A stretch of 64,000 nucleotides of DNA from Hyphomicrobium zavarzinii ATCC 27496 (GTDB taxonomy: Bacteria; Pseudomonadota; Alphaproteobacteria; Rhizobiales; Hyphomicrobiaceae): NCBI RefSeq assembly GCF_000383415.1, contig NZ_KB911258.1, forward strand, positions 80,056-144,055, written 5' to 3'. The stretch's first letter is position 1; each line of letters starts with the position of its first letter. The position numbers and the translations under genes were made by a program. The notes beneath the pieces were generated by a model, which was not told the origin of the DNA, searched no databases, and worked only from the letters and a program-made list of their open reading frames with translations. Below are positions 34,972 through 42,841 of this stretch, one piece after another.

Positions 34972-36384
34972 TCACTCCTTGCTTGGCCCGGAGGCGGGCG
35001 CGATGTCCGCAACCGGCGTATCGCTCTCGGTCCCCGCCTGCGCCGCTGCATTCACGGTCGCGATGTAATGGGCAATCGCACCGATCTCCGGCTCTGGCAG
35101 ATCGATGCGCGGCATGTAGGGAATGGCGCCGTGCTTCAGCGGTCCTCGCAGAAACGCGGCGATCAGGTCTTCGTCCGTCGAACGCCGGAACTTGTCGGGA
35201 ATGCTCCGCAGAGGCGCTCCCGGATCGAGCGAATGACAGTTCGAGCAGGCGATCTTCGCGAGAAGCTCGCCCACCTCGTACCGGTTCTCGTCCGTCACCG
35301 TCCTCAGCCGATCGGGCACGAAGGGATGGAGCTTGAGCAGTCCCTTCTCCGCGATCGTCTCGACCTCTGCCACGATCTCCTTGCCCGGAACGTCGCGGGC
35401 GATCACCTGATTGCCGTAGATATACTGCCCGGCCACATAGGGCTTGCGCATACTCTCGCGCATGCGTTCTTCCGGCCAAACGCCGACGACGGCGATGAAG
35501 GTGAACACCGGTACCGCGATCCAGAGCCGAACGATCTGCGGTCTTGCCCATGCGGCGATCAGATAGAGCGACGCCACCGCGACGACGGCCATCATGCCGG
35601 CCGCGTAGGACGGCAGAAGGTGCGCCTTCAGCATCACGCGTGCGTTTTCGGGCAACGTCTGCAGATAGTAGAAGAACATCATCACGGAGAAGAGACCGCC
35701 GACCAGGCCGACCGGCGCCAGCATGCGGATGACGCCGTGCTTCAGCTCTCTGTCCTTCATGCCGGCCGCGACCATGAAACCGACGACGGCAGCCATGACG
35801 AGCATCGAGCCTGTCCTGACCCCGAGGTGGGCAAAGAAGTTGAGATTGTAGAAGGCGTCGTTCGTGGAGCCGGTCATGTACCAGGACTCCGAACCCGGCC
35901 ACATCATGAACGAGAGGATGCCGACGATCAGCAACATTGTCGCCCACGAGGCGAGTGCGAAGGACCACGTGAGCTTGAGATGGGAAAGCGGATCGATCTT
36001 TCCGATGAGGTAGACGAGCGCGTAGACGCCGATCACCTCGACGGTGAAGTAAACCCACTCGGCCGCCCACACCCACACGAAGTTATGGATCAGGCCGCCG
36101 ACGCCGCGCGGGCTCGCAACCGTGATGGCATACCAGATGCCGGGACCCGTGATGGAGCCGATGATGTAGGAGAAAACCAGTAGGAAAACGCCATACCGCT
36201 TGATGAAGGTCATCAACTGAGGCTGGTTGTCCCTGTAGGCTTTGGTTTCGAGTAGAGCGAAGAGAAAGGCCGCGCCGACCGACGTGTGTGAAGCCACAAC
36301 GTGGATGACGCCGATGATACCCATGACCCAGGCCGTGCCGATGTAGGGCACGTAGAAGGTCGGGTACATGCCGAGCATGTCCAT
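34972..36384 (-). CDS. Cytochrome bd-superfamily subunit I with C-terminal heme c domain
   Basis: 470 aa. Residues 1-300 follow the CydA pattern: GVIHVVASHTSVGAAFLFAL in helix 1, SYIIGSITGPGIWYAI, the acidic helix FVWVWAAEWVYFTVEVIGVY with Glu109/Glu116 (compare CydA Glu99/Glu107), and NFFAHLGVRTGSML with a His placed like CydA His186. The long Q-loop is missing. Residues 355-445 are a cytochrome c domain with CSNCH at 380-384 and a likely Met ligand in YMPRIDLPEPE. This matches the heme c-bearing OR-C type of the cytochrome bd superfamily, whose members may take electrons from cytochrome c rather than quinol. AAGGAAA precedes the ATG. The reaction (oxygen or another acceptor) is not proven. 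Confidence 0.82.
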   Translation of the reverse strand: MDMLGMYPTFYVPYIGTAWVMGIIGVIHVVASHTSVGAAFLFALLETKAYRDNQPQLMTFIKRYGVFLLVFSYIIGSITGPGIWYAITVASPRGVGGLIHNFVWVWAAEWVYFTVEVIGVYALVYLIGKIDPLSHLKLTWSFALASWATMLLIVGILSFMMWPGSESWYMTGSTNDAFYNLNFFAHLGVRTGSMLVMAAVVGFMVAAGMKDRELKHGVIRMLAPVGLVGGLFSVMMFFYYLQTLPENARVMLKAHLLPSYAAGMMAVVAVASLYLIAAWARPQIVRLWIAVPVFTFIAVVGVWPEERMRESMRKPYVAGQYIYGNQVIARDVPGKEIVAEVETIAEKGLLKLHPFVPDRLRTVTDENRYEVGELLAKIACSNCHSLDPGAPLRSIPDKFRRSTDEDLIAAFLRGPLKHGAIPYMPRIDLPEPEIGAIAHYIATVNAAAQAGTESDTPVADIAPASGPSKE

Positions 36385-36494
36385 GAGCTGTTTCCTTTGT
36401 TTTCAGGCAATAGGACCTCTCCTGCGCACGCGCGTGCGTGCCAGTGCGCGCCGGCCTTGAGCCGGACGAACGGGAAGGAGAGGGAGAAACGCGC

Positions 36495-36872
36495 TCAGGC
36501 TCGGGGTGGTCCGCGCGGCCCCAGCACCGGCAATGCCGGATTGACGCCGATGGATGCGATACGCGGGAAGTGCCGATTGACGGCAACGCACCGAAGGGAA
36601 AGCCACGCGTAGCCGGACCGTGACGGCGGAAGGCCCGGCGCGGCGATCAGGCGGCACGCTTTGCAACTGCTCTTAGAGGCACCGGCACGGCCCGAGGTGT
36701 CTCCTTTGGTCAGACAGAGGACGGGTAGCGTGCCGTCCGGCATGGCGAACTCGGCCAGATCCGCGGCCGATGGCTGCGCTGGTCTATGCGCAAAGCCGAT
36801 CGACAGGCTGGCCAGCGCATAGAGCACCAGCACCAGACAGCGCGCAGGTTTGACCCAGCCGGCTCGTCTCAT
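36495..36872 (-). CDS. DUF2946-like small secreted protein (type c)
   Basis: 125 aa. An N-terminal helix with VLYALASLSIGFAHRP is followed by ADLAEFAMPDGTLPVLCLT and a cysteine motif CKACRLIAAPGLPPS, ending in a Pro/Arg-rich RGPPRA. The same blocks, in the same order, occur in the protein at 37791-38183 and (in diverged form) in those at 41666 and 42359. This is the DUF2946 layout, often found next to TonB receptors or copper genes. Function unknown; a periplasmic metal- or redox-related role is inferred from the cysteines and context. Confidence 0.65.
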   Translation of the reverse strand: MRRAGWVKPARCLVLVLYALASLSIGFAHRPAQPSAADLAEFAMPDGTLPVLCLTKGDTSGRAGASKSSCKACRLIAAPGLPPSRSGYAWLSLRCVAVNRHFPRIASIGVNPALPVLGPRGPPRA

Positions 36873-36903
36873 GACGCGTCCGTCATGGCTATCCGCTCCG
36901 CGA

Positions 36904-37086
36904 TCATGCGAAGAAATAGTAGTAGGCGAGGGGCGCCCAGACGAGCGTGGTCGTGATCAAGCCCTTGATGGTCTGGTATGCGATCCACGCCCAGAAAGCA
37001 GCCGACGTCGCCCGCCCGGCTCCTTGCCCGGCATGAGCGGCGGCCGCGCGGCCTCGGCGGCCGAGCGAAGCAAATCGCCGAAACAT
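36904..37086 (-). CDS. Short membrane peptide of unknown function
   Basis: 60 aa. The N-terminal half is basic (MFRRFASLGRRGRAAAAHAG) and the C-terminal half is a single hydrophobic segment (AFWAWIAYQTIKGLITTTLV) ending in YYYFFA. GAGGATG lies before the ATG at 37086. A GTG at 37146 overlaps the upstream DUF2244 stop (GTGA) and would add 20 residues. Its place between DUF2244 and DUF2946-type genes suggests an envelope role, but nothing more specific. Confidence 0.45.
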   Translation of the reverse strand: MFRRFASLGRRGRAAAAHAGQGAGRATSAAFWAWIAYQTIKGLITTTLVWAPLAYYYFFA

Positions 37087-37142
37087 GATCGTTACATCCT
37101 CGCTGTTGATCGTCCCCGTCGCGCCGATGGCGCGCAGGTTCC

Positions 37143-37715
37143 TCACGGTGCGTACGGCCCTTTGGTGAGCAGGGCCCAGCCCGGCCCGGTCTCGATGCGT
37201 AGCGGCACCGAATAGGGGCGCAGAGCGTCGACGAAGGCCGTCGAAAAGGCTTCCCGCTCGAACGGGGAGAGGTCGCGCGCGATCTCCACGCTCTGTTTCC
37301 GCAGCTTAAGGATCAGCCGCCGGCACCCAAAATCCGGATCGTCGCAGCGCAAGACGCTGAGGCCGTAGCACGGCAGATGTTGCTCGGTCATCGCGCTGCG
37401 AAATGCGAACCGTCGGATCGAAATGGTGCCATCCGCAACCTCGATCTCCTCGCGGCGGTGTCGCTGGCACAGCCTGAAAACATGAAGCACGAGAATGGCC
37501 CCCGCGACATCGAGGGAGACGAACATCGAAACCGGCCACCACCCGTGGGTGAGCGCCGGAAGCTGAATAGCGATGCCGAGCATAAGAAGCGCGGCGTAAA
37601 GGACGAGAGCGGCGTTGTCGCTCAGACTCTGGTGCGGCGTGATGATGAACGAAGCCGGCGCGCTCGCGCGCGCGGTACCGGCTTGCGAAGACGCAAGCGC
37701 ATCCGGTGATGGCAT
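37143..37715 (-). CDS. DUF2244 family membrane protein
   Basis: 190 aa. After a variable N-terminus comes SFIITPHQSLSDNAALVLYA, two transmembrane helices (the second with WPVSMFVSLDVAGAILVLHV) and a soluble C-terminal domain of about 90 residues. This is the DUF2244 pattern; its genes are often near cytochrome oxidase genes, which fits the bd-type operon just upstream in the window. I chose the ATG at 37715 on the basis of GTGAGG ahead of it; an in-frame ATG at 37763 lacks a ribosome site. Confidence 0.75.
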   Translation of the reverse strand: MPSPDALASSQAGTARASAPASFIITPHQSLSDNAALVLYAALLMLGIAIQLPALTHGWWPVSMFVSLDVAGAILVLHVFRLCQRHRREEIEVADGTISIRRFAFRSAMTEQHLPCYGLSVLRCDDPDFGCRRLILKLRKQSVEIARDLSPFEREAFSTAFVDALRPYSVPLRIETGPGWALLTKGPYAP

Positions 37716-37790
37716 GGTGGCCTCACGATCTATCCAATCCAAATCGGGATTGCGCGCAGGCATGGCGTGCCAGCACGCGCAAATGTGCGA

Positions 37791-38183
37791 TCAGGCAGGA
37801 AGAGACGGAGGTGCGCGCGAGCGGATATTGAGCGGCTTGTTCTGGTCGCCCGGCGCGCGCAGGCGCGTCGGCAGAACGGCGGCAGGCGGCGCAGCATCAT
37901 AGGTGAGGCTGTCGCTCTCTGCTGGCAGGAGGCCGGGCGCAGAGGTCAGAAGACACGCGTCGCAGACGGCTCCGGCATGGCGCTTGGCGGGCAGCGAGCC
38001 CGGCTCCGTGCTTCCTGTTCCGCAAATGACCGGAAGCGTGCCGTCTGGCAACGCATAGGCCGCGAGATCGGCCCCGGACGCCAATGCGAGCGGGCGATGC
38101 GCAAAGCCGACCGTCACCGCCGCCAGCACGTAGAATGCCAGCAAGAAGTGTCGGGCGATCATGTTTCTGCGCAAGCGTCGCAT
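37791..38183 (-). CDS. DUF2946-like small secreted protein (type d)
   Basis: 130 aa, clearly related to the protein at 36495-36872: AFYVLAAVTVGFAHRP, ADLAAYALPDGTLPVICGT, CDACLLTSAPGLLPAESD and a basic Pro-rich end (RAPPSLPA). The hydrophobic N-terminus is a signal or anchor helix. Start at 38183 or, seven codons in, at 38162; neither has a strong ribosome site. It belongs to the group of four such proteins within 6 kb. Confidence 0.65.
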   Translation of the reverse strand: MRRLRRNMIARHFLLAFYVLAAVTVGFAHRPLALASGADLAAYALPDGTLPVICGTGSTEPGSLPAKRHAGAVCDACLLTSAPGLLPAESDSLTYDAAPPAAVLPTRLRAPGDQNKPLNIRSRAPPSLPA

Positions 38184-38256
38184 GGGCGCACGATCTGCAA
38201 GGTTGAGACACTGGTCAAGGCGATTAATCGTCGCGAGGATAAAGGATCATCTGCAT

Positions 38257-39090
38257 TCAACCGTTTTTCGCCGCCGCACGCCGGGCGGCCTCTGCCGCCT
38301 TCACGAGGAACGGCGCGAACATCGCCGTCATCATGTCGAGGTTAACCCTGGACGCCTTGGCCGGTGAGCCGGAGTCGAAGGGAGGCGCGGGATCGTACTC
38401 GCCCATGAGCTGGACGCCTTCCGCGTATTGGCGGTCTCGCAGCTTGCCGACGAGGGTGAGTCCGAAATCGATGCCGGCGGTGACGCCGCCGCCCGTGATG
38501 CGATTGCGGTCTTCCACCACGCGGGCATCTATGGGCTCGGCGCCGAATTCGCGCAGAATTTCGCGCGTGGCCCAATGCGAGGTCGCCTTGTACCCCTTGA
38601 GAAGTCCCGCAGCGCCCAAAACCAGAGACCCCGTGCAGACGCTCGTCACGTATTTCGCACGCGAGCCTCGATCCTTGAGGAAAGCGATGGTCGCCTCGTC
38701 TTCGATGGCAGCAAGGGTCCCGTCGCTGCCGCCTGGAACGCAGATGATGTCGAGATCTGCCGGACACTCGTCGAACGTGACCGAAGGCATGAAGACGAGC
38801 TGTTGATCGCTCACGACCGGCTCTTTCGTTTTCGCCACGATATGCACCGTGGAGCCCATCAGGCTGGCCAGCATGTAATGCGGACCAACCATGTCGAGCG
38901 CGGTAAACTTCGGGTAGATCAAAAACGCGATCTGCTCCTTGCCGTACCAGGAGGCGGGCATCTCGTGCATGTCGCCGTGGGCCGATTGGGCGCCGCCGGC
39001 TTGCTCGGCTGCACCGGCGGTCGCGGGAAGCAAAGTGCTTCCCACGCCGCCGGCCAGCATCATCAGAACGTCTCGTTTGGAGAGCGGCAT
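38257..39090 (-). CDS. DJ-1/PfpI family protein with signal sequence
   Basis: 277 aa. An N-terminal export signal (MPLSKRDVLMMLAGGVGSTL, then PATAGA) is followed by a PfpI/GATase1-like domain: QIAFLIYPKFTALDMVGPHY, DIICVPGGSDGTLAAIED, and the nucleophile elbow VTSVCTGSLVLGAAGLLKGY with KATSHW, as in isocyanide hydratase-like members. Export of such a protein is less usual than a cytoplasmic place. TGAGG precedes the ATG at 39090. It starts only seven bases after the TonB receptor gene ends, so the two are one operon. Confidence 0.85.
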   Translation of the reverse strand: MPLSKRDVLMMLAGGVGSTLLPATAGAAEQAGGAQSAHGDMHEMPASWYGKEQIAFLIYPKFTALDMVGPHYMLASLMGSTVHIVAKTKEPVVSDQQLVFMPSVTFDECPADLDIICVPGGSDGTLAAIEDEATIAFLKDRGSRAKYVTSVCTGSLVLGAAGLLKGYKATSHWATREILREFGAEPIDARVVEDRNRITGGGVTAGIDFGLTLVGKLRDRQYAEGVQLMGEYDPAPPFDSGSPAKASRVNLDMMTAMFAPFLVKAAEAARRAAAKNG

Positions 39091-39097
39091 GTGGACC

Positions 39098-41566
39098 TCA
39101 ATATTTGTAGACCAACGTGCCAAAGAACTGCCGGTCGGCACCGGGAGCCACCTGTCCGTCGAACCAGATGTACGGAACGAAGTAGTCTTCGTCCGTGAGG
39201 TTCTTCACGTTGAGGCTCGCAGCGAAGGTCTCGTTCTCGTAGCCGATTTTTGCGTCGATCGTGTAGTAAGAGCCGGTTTTGTAGATGTTGGCGGTGTCCA
39301 CGTATGAGCCGGATGCCGCGTAGATGCCGGCACCCGCACTGAAGCCCTTGAGCGCGCCGTCGAATTCATAATTGACCCACAGCCTGCCGGAATGCTCTGG
39401 CACGCCGGGAGGCGTGGTGCCGGCCGGTACGACGCTGAATGACGTCGCGTCGAAAAAGTCGTCACTGAACTCGATGTCCGTGTAGCCGTAGTTTGCCAGC
39501 ACGGACCAATTCCGGTTGGGCTGCCATAGCAAATCGAACTCGTAGCCACGCGACGACTGGTTCGTGAGGCTGGCAACACCCAGCGGGCCGGTAGCTGGCA
39601 CGTTGCTGCGGTCGATTTCAAAATAGGCGGCGGTGCCGCTGAGCTGATTTCCGAAATTGAACTTGATGCCGACCTCGCGCTGCTCCGATTCTTCGGGCTT
39701 CGGTTCGAGAACCGCCTGCGAATAGCCCACCCAACGCATGCCCTCGCTGTAGCTGGCATAGACGGACAGGTCTCTTGTCAGATCGACCACCGCTCCGGCC
39801 CTCGGCAGAACCTTTGTTTCGTCGGTCCTGAAAGTCGTCGGTGTGGGCAAGCCCGTCATCGGGTCGAAGATGGCCCGCTCATTGTACTCGATGTCGATGT
39901 TGGCGAGCCGCGCTCCGGCAAGGAGGTGGACGCGATCGTAGATCGTCGACTGGAGCTGAACGTAAGCGCCCTTGGTGACGTAGGTGTTGTCGGCGTCGAA
40001 GGCAGGGAAGAACTCACCCGTTCCGGGGGCGGGATCCTTGTATGGAACCTGGAAGGAAGGGTTCTTCAGGTCGATGGCTGGAAATGGAGACGGCGGCACA
40101 CAGGCAGGGAAAGGAGGCGCGCCGCCCAGGCATCCAAGGTAGCCCATCAGGCCAAGGGTATCGACAAACATGTAACCCTTGTCCGTGACATGGCTGTAGT
40201 CGGCACCGATGAGCGCGGTGTTCTTGGTTTCGCCGAGAGCAAATCTGGCCTGCAGGTTCGGATTGATCGTGAACTCTTCTTGCTGTTGACCCATCAAGAC
40301 ATTCAGCAAAGTCCACGTCGTCGGCCCGACATCGGGCGCGGCTGTCGTTGGCCCTTGCGAAGGTTGCACCGCATCCGTCTTGCTGTAGCGCGTCTTCACG
40401 TTGAAGGACCACACAGGATCGAACCTGTGATCCAAGCTGAGGGTAACTCCCTGTCGCTCGACGTCGGTGCGAGGGATGTTCGGATCGCCCGTGTACAAGC
40501 TCGGATCGATCCGGAAATCTCCAGCCACGGTGCCGACTGCCGGCAAGCCGGGATACGCCTGCTGCTTTGACTTCGCGAACGAGCCTTGAATAGTCAGCGT
40601 CGTGTCCGTCTTGTTGGTGATCGTAAGAGTAGGATCGATGGCATAGCGGTCGGACTCGAGGACATCGATGTAGCTGTCGGCGCCGCTGTACTCGCCGGTC
40701 AGCCGGAACAGAACAGTGCCATTCGATGTAATCGGCTGATTGATGTCGAAGAACGTACGGAGATAGTCGTGACTCCCTACGGCGATCCCGAATTCGCCGC
40801 CCGCGACATCAGTCGGCAGCTTCGAAATCAAGTTCACTGCGCCAGAAACGGGAGCGCCCGCGCCGCCGCCGTAGAGGATCGCGCTCGGTCCCTTGAGCAC
40901 TTCGACACGCTCGATATTCGAGTAGGCATCGCGATGAGTATTGCCGAACAGAACGGGCATCCCATCGATCCACAGGTCGGCGCTGAAGCCTCTGATCTTG
41001 AAGGGCGACATCTCCGCGTTGCCGATGGCGCTGGGATGCGGGCCCTGCGTGTTCGAAACGTTCTGAAGCGCCTCACCGATGGACGTCGGGCGCTGATCGT
41101 CGAGCACGGCTTTCGGAATGACCTGGATCGCTTGGGGGATTTGCTCGATCGGCGTCGCGGTCTTGGTCGACGACATGGCCGAGAGCGCCTGGTAGCCGTA
41201 CACCGGGCCTGCCGTGGTCAACGTCGTGCCGGGCGGAAGCTCCATGTCGGGAAGGTCGAGCGCCGGATTGTAGCTGCCGAGCGCGGTTGCGGGATCGCTC
41301 GCCTCGGCGGCCATCGGGGCCGAAGGCGCGGGCGCAGTCATGGCGGAAGACTGCGCGCTGCTCTTCTTGCTCGAGCTTTTCGCTTTTGCGCTTGGAGACG
41401 TCGTGACTTCCACAGGCGGGAGCTCGGCCGGCTTGTCTGGCGCTTGAGCGAGGACTTTCGCCGCCAGCGCGGCAAGCGCCAGCAGCGAGAGCACGAGGGC
41501 AAATAGGATCGATACGAAATTTCGATACAAGCGGTCGAGACGCGCCGCGTGAGGCAAGGCAGCCAT
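39098..41566 (-). CDS. TonB-dependent siderophore receptor
   Basis: 822-aa outer-membrane transporter. A hydrophobic N-terminus (residues 15-40) and a Ser/Lys/Ala linker precede the plug domain (TATPIEQIPQAIQVIPKAVL, VEVLKGPSAILYGGGAGAP, SGAVNLISK) and a 22-strand barrel. It ends DRQFFGTLVYKY, the usual aromatic C-terminus. The plug is of the FhuA/FpvA siderophore type. It is divergent from a second receptor at 42842, and each has a DUF2946-like gene 99 bases upstream. Ligand unknown; iron or copper chelates are the usual candidates. Confidence 0.93.
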   Translation of the reverse strand: MAALPHAARLDRLYRNFVSILFALVLSLLALAALAAKVLAQAPDKPAELPPVEVTTSPSAKAKSSSKKSSAQSSAMTAPAPSAPMAAEASDPATALGSYNPALDLPDMELPPGTTLTTAGPVYGYQALSAMSSTKTATPIEQIPQAIQVIPKAVLDDQRPTSIGEALQNVSNTQGPHPSAIGNAEMSPFKIRGFSADLWIDGMPVLFGNTHRDAYSNIERVEVLKGPSAILYGGGAGAPVSGAVNLISKLPTDVAGGEFGIAVGSHDYLRTFFDINQPITSNGTVLFRLTGEYSGADSYIDVLESDRYAIDPTLTITNKTDTTLTIQGSFAKSKQQAYPGLPAVGTVAGDFRIDPSLYTGDPNIPRTDVERQGVTLSLDHRFDPVWSFNVKTRYSKTDAVQPSQGPTTAAPDVGPTTWTLLNVLMGQQQEEFTINPNLQARFALGETKNTALIGADYSHVTDKGYMFVDTLGLMGYLGCLGGAPPFPACVPPSPFPAIDLKNPSFQVPYKDPAPGTGEFFPAFDADNTYVTKGAYVQLQSTIYDRVHLLAGARLANIDIEYNERAIFDPMTGLPTPTTFRTDETKVLPRAGAVVDLTRDLSVYASYSEGMRWVGYSQAVLEPKPEESEQREVGIKFNFGNQLSGTAAYFEIDRSNVPATGPLGVASLTNQSSRGYEFDLLWQPNRNWSVLANYGYTDIEFSDDFFDATSFSVVPAGTTPPGVPEHSGRLWVNYEFDGALKGFSAGAGIYAASGSYVDTANIYKTGSYYTIDAKIGYENETFAASLNVKNLTDEDYFVPYIWFDGQVAPGADRQFFGTLVYKY

Positions 41567-41665
41567 GGATTTTGCTTTCGAGATGATCTGACGGGTCAGC
41601 GAGGCGCGCGCCGCTCGGACAAAAAGGCCGGCTCGGAACGCACGCTTCTGCTTCGGAGAACGTCG

Positions 41666-42031
41666 CTAGATCAGCTCGATGGGCGGGCCGCGTGCGGACG
41701 TGGCACCCGGCTTAGGCGTCTCGCGGAATATCGCCCGCGTGATGCGATAGGAAATCGACGCGTAGAGAGCCTGCGTCTCGAGGCGCGCTGGTTCGCTTGC
41801 AAGCGCCACGGCACCGAACGTTGCGTAGTCGCAGCGCTTTTCTTTCTGCGGCTCAGGGGGAAGCTGGTGTCCCTCGGAGTCGAGGGTGAGCGTCTCGGGG
41901 CCATACCCCGTACAGATAACGACGGTCACGGCGTCGGCGCTCTGTGCACGAGCCAGCATGAAGCCGGACGGGAGCAGGGCGTTCACTGCTACCGCGATCG
42001 TGCACAGCAGTGTGATCAGGCGTTGTGCCAT
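41666..42031 (-). CDS. DUF2946-like small secreted protein (type a)
   Basis: 121 aa starting MAQRLITLLCTIAVAVNALL, then PSGFMLARAQ, VTVVICTGYGPETLTL, KRCDYATFGAVALAS and the end KPGATSARGPPIELI. It is nearly colinear with the protein encoded head-to-head at 42359-42742 (PAGFMVG, LVICTGYGPQ, CDFATMGALAL, KPGAVSARGPP). The family carries conserved cysteines and a terminal RGPP. It lies 99 bases ahead of the TonB receptor gene on the same strand. Confidence 0.75.
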   Translation of the reverse strand: MAQRLITLLCTIAVAVNALLPSGFMLARAQSADAVTVVICTGYGPETLTLDSEGHQLPPEPQKEKRCDYATFGAVALASEPARLETQALYASISYRITRAIFRETPKPGATSARGPPIELI

Positions 42032-42358
42032 CTGACCGCCAATCGCGCCCCCCGAATGCGAGAGAGCCGACGGTAGGTTCGGGTAGGACCGCGAGCAACC
42101 CAATGCGAGCCACTCGGGGAATAATCTTGTCTGGCATGTTGCGAATTGGACACTTCAGAATTCGTCCGCCTACGGCAGGCGATCCAATTATTCACGTGAG
42201 AGCGGGGCACCAATTCATTCGTGAAATGTATGTACGTCGTCGTGCTCTGACTGCCACACTGCCTTGACTTTCGCCAAGGCGCGGGAAACCGAAGTTGCTA
42301 TCGCTGATCTAGCACTGCATCTGTCACAAAAGCTCGATCCTCAGGACCCAGCGAAGCC

Positions 42359-42742
42359 GTGATCGTAAGGCGTGTCATCCATCTGCTCTTCCTGGCGGTG
42401 TTTGCCGCCCACGCTGTCGTGCCGGCGGGGTTCATGGTTGGCACCTCTGCCGATACGGGCTCTACGACGCTCGTGATCTGCACGGGCTATGGGCCGCAAA
42501 TCGTGGCGGACGATCTCGGAGACAGCCAGGCTCCTCTTCAAAAGCAGAAGCGCGACGTCAAATCTTGCGATTTCGCGACGATGGGCGCTCTGGCTCTGCT
42601 CTCTGATGCGCCGTTCCGGCCAGCGTCCGAAGCGGAATTTTCCGCCGTTGTATACCGGATCACCCGGGATCTTTATTGGGCTACACCGAAGCCTGGCGCC
42701 GTCTCCGCGCGCGGCCCCCCTGCTGCGCTCCTAGCCGCTTAA
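42359..42742 (+). CDS. DUF2946-like small secreted protein (type b)
   Basis: 127 aa with a GTG start and a signal helix (RRVIHLLFLAVFAAHAVVPA), then GFMVGTSADTGSTTLVICTG, SCDFATMGALALLSDAPF and KPGAVSARGPPAALLAA. It is the mirror-image partner of the gene at 41666-42031 and lies 99 bases ahead of the second TonB receptor. The shared control region 42032-42358 separates the two. Confidence 0.75.
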   Translation: MIVRRVIHLLFLAVFAAHAVVPAGFMVGTSADTGSTTLVICTGYGPQIVADDLGDSQAPLQKQKRDVKSCDFATMGALALLSDAPFRPASEAEFSAVVYRITRDLYWATPKPGAVSARGPPAALLAA

Positions 42743-42841
42743 GCGGACCCGCTTTTCCTCACATCGTCCTGACCCTTTCGGCTGCGTCCGCACAGTGCGC
42801 GTCTGCGCAAGCGGCGGCTGATAAACATCTCGAGTTGCATC

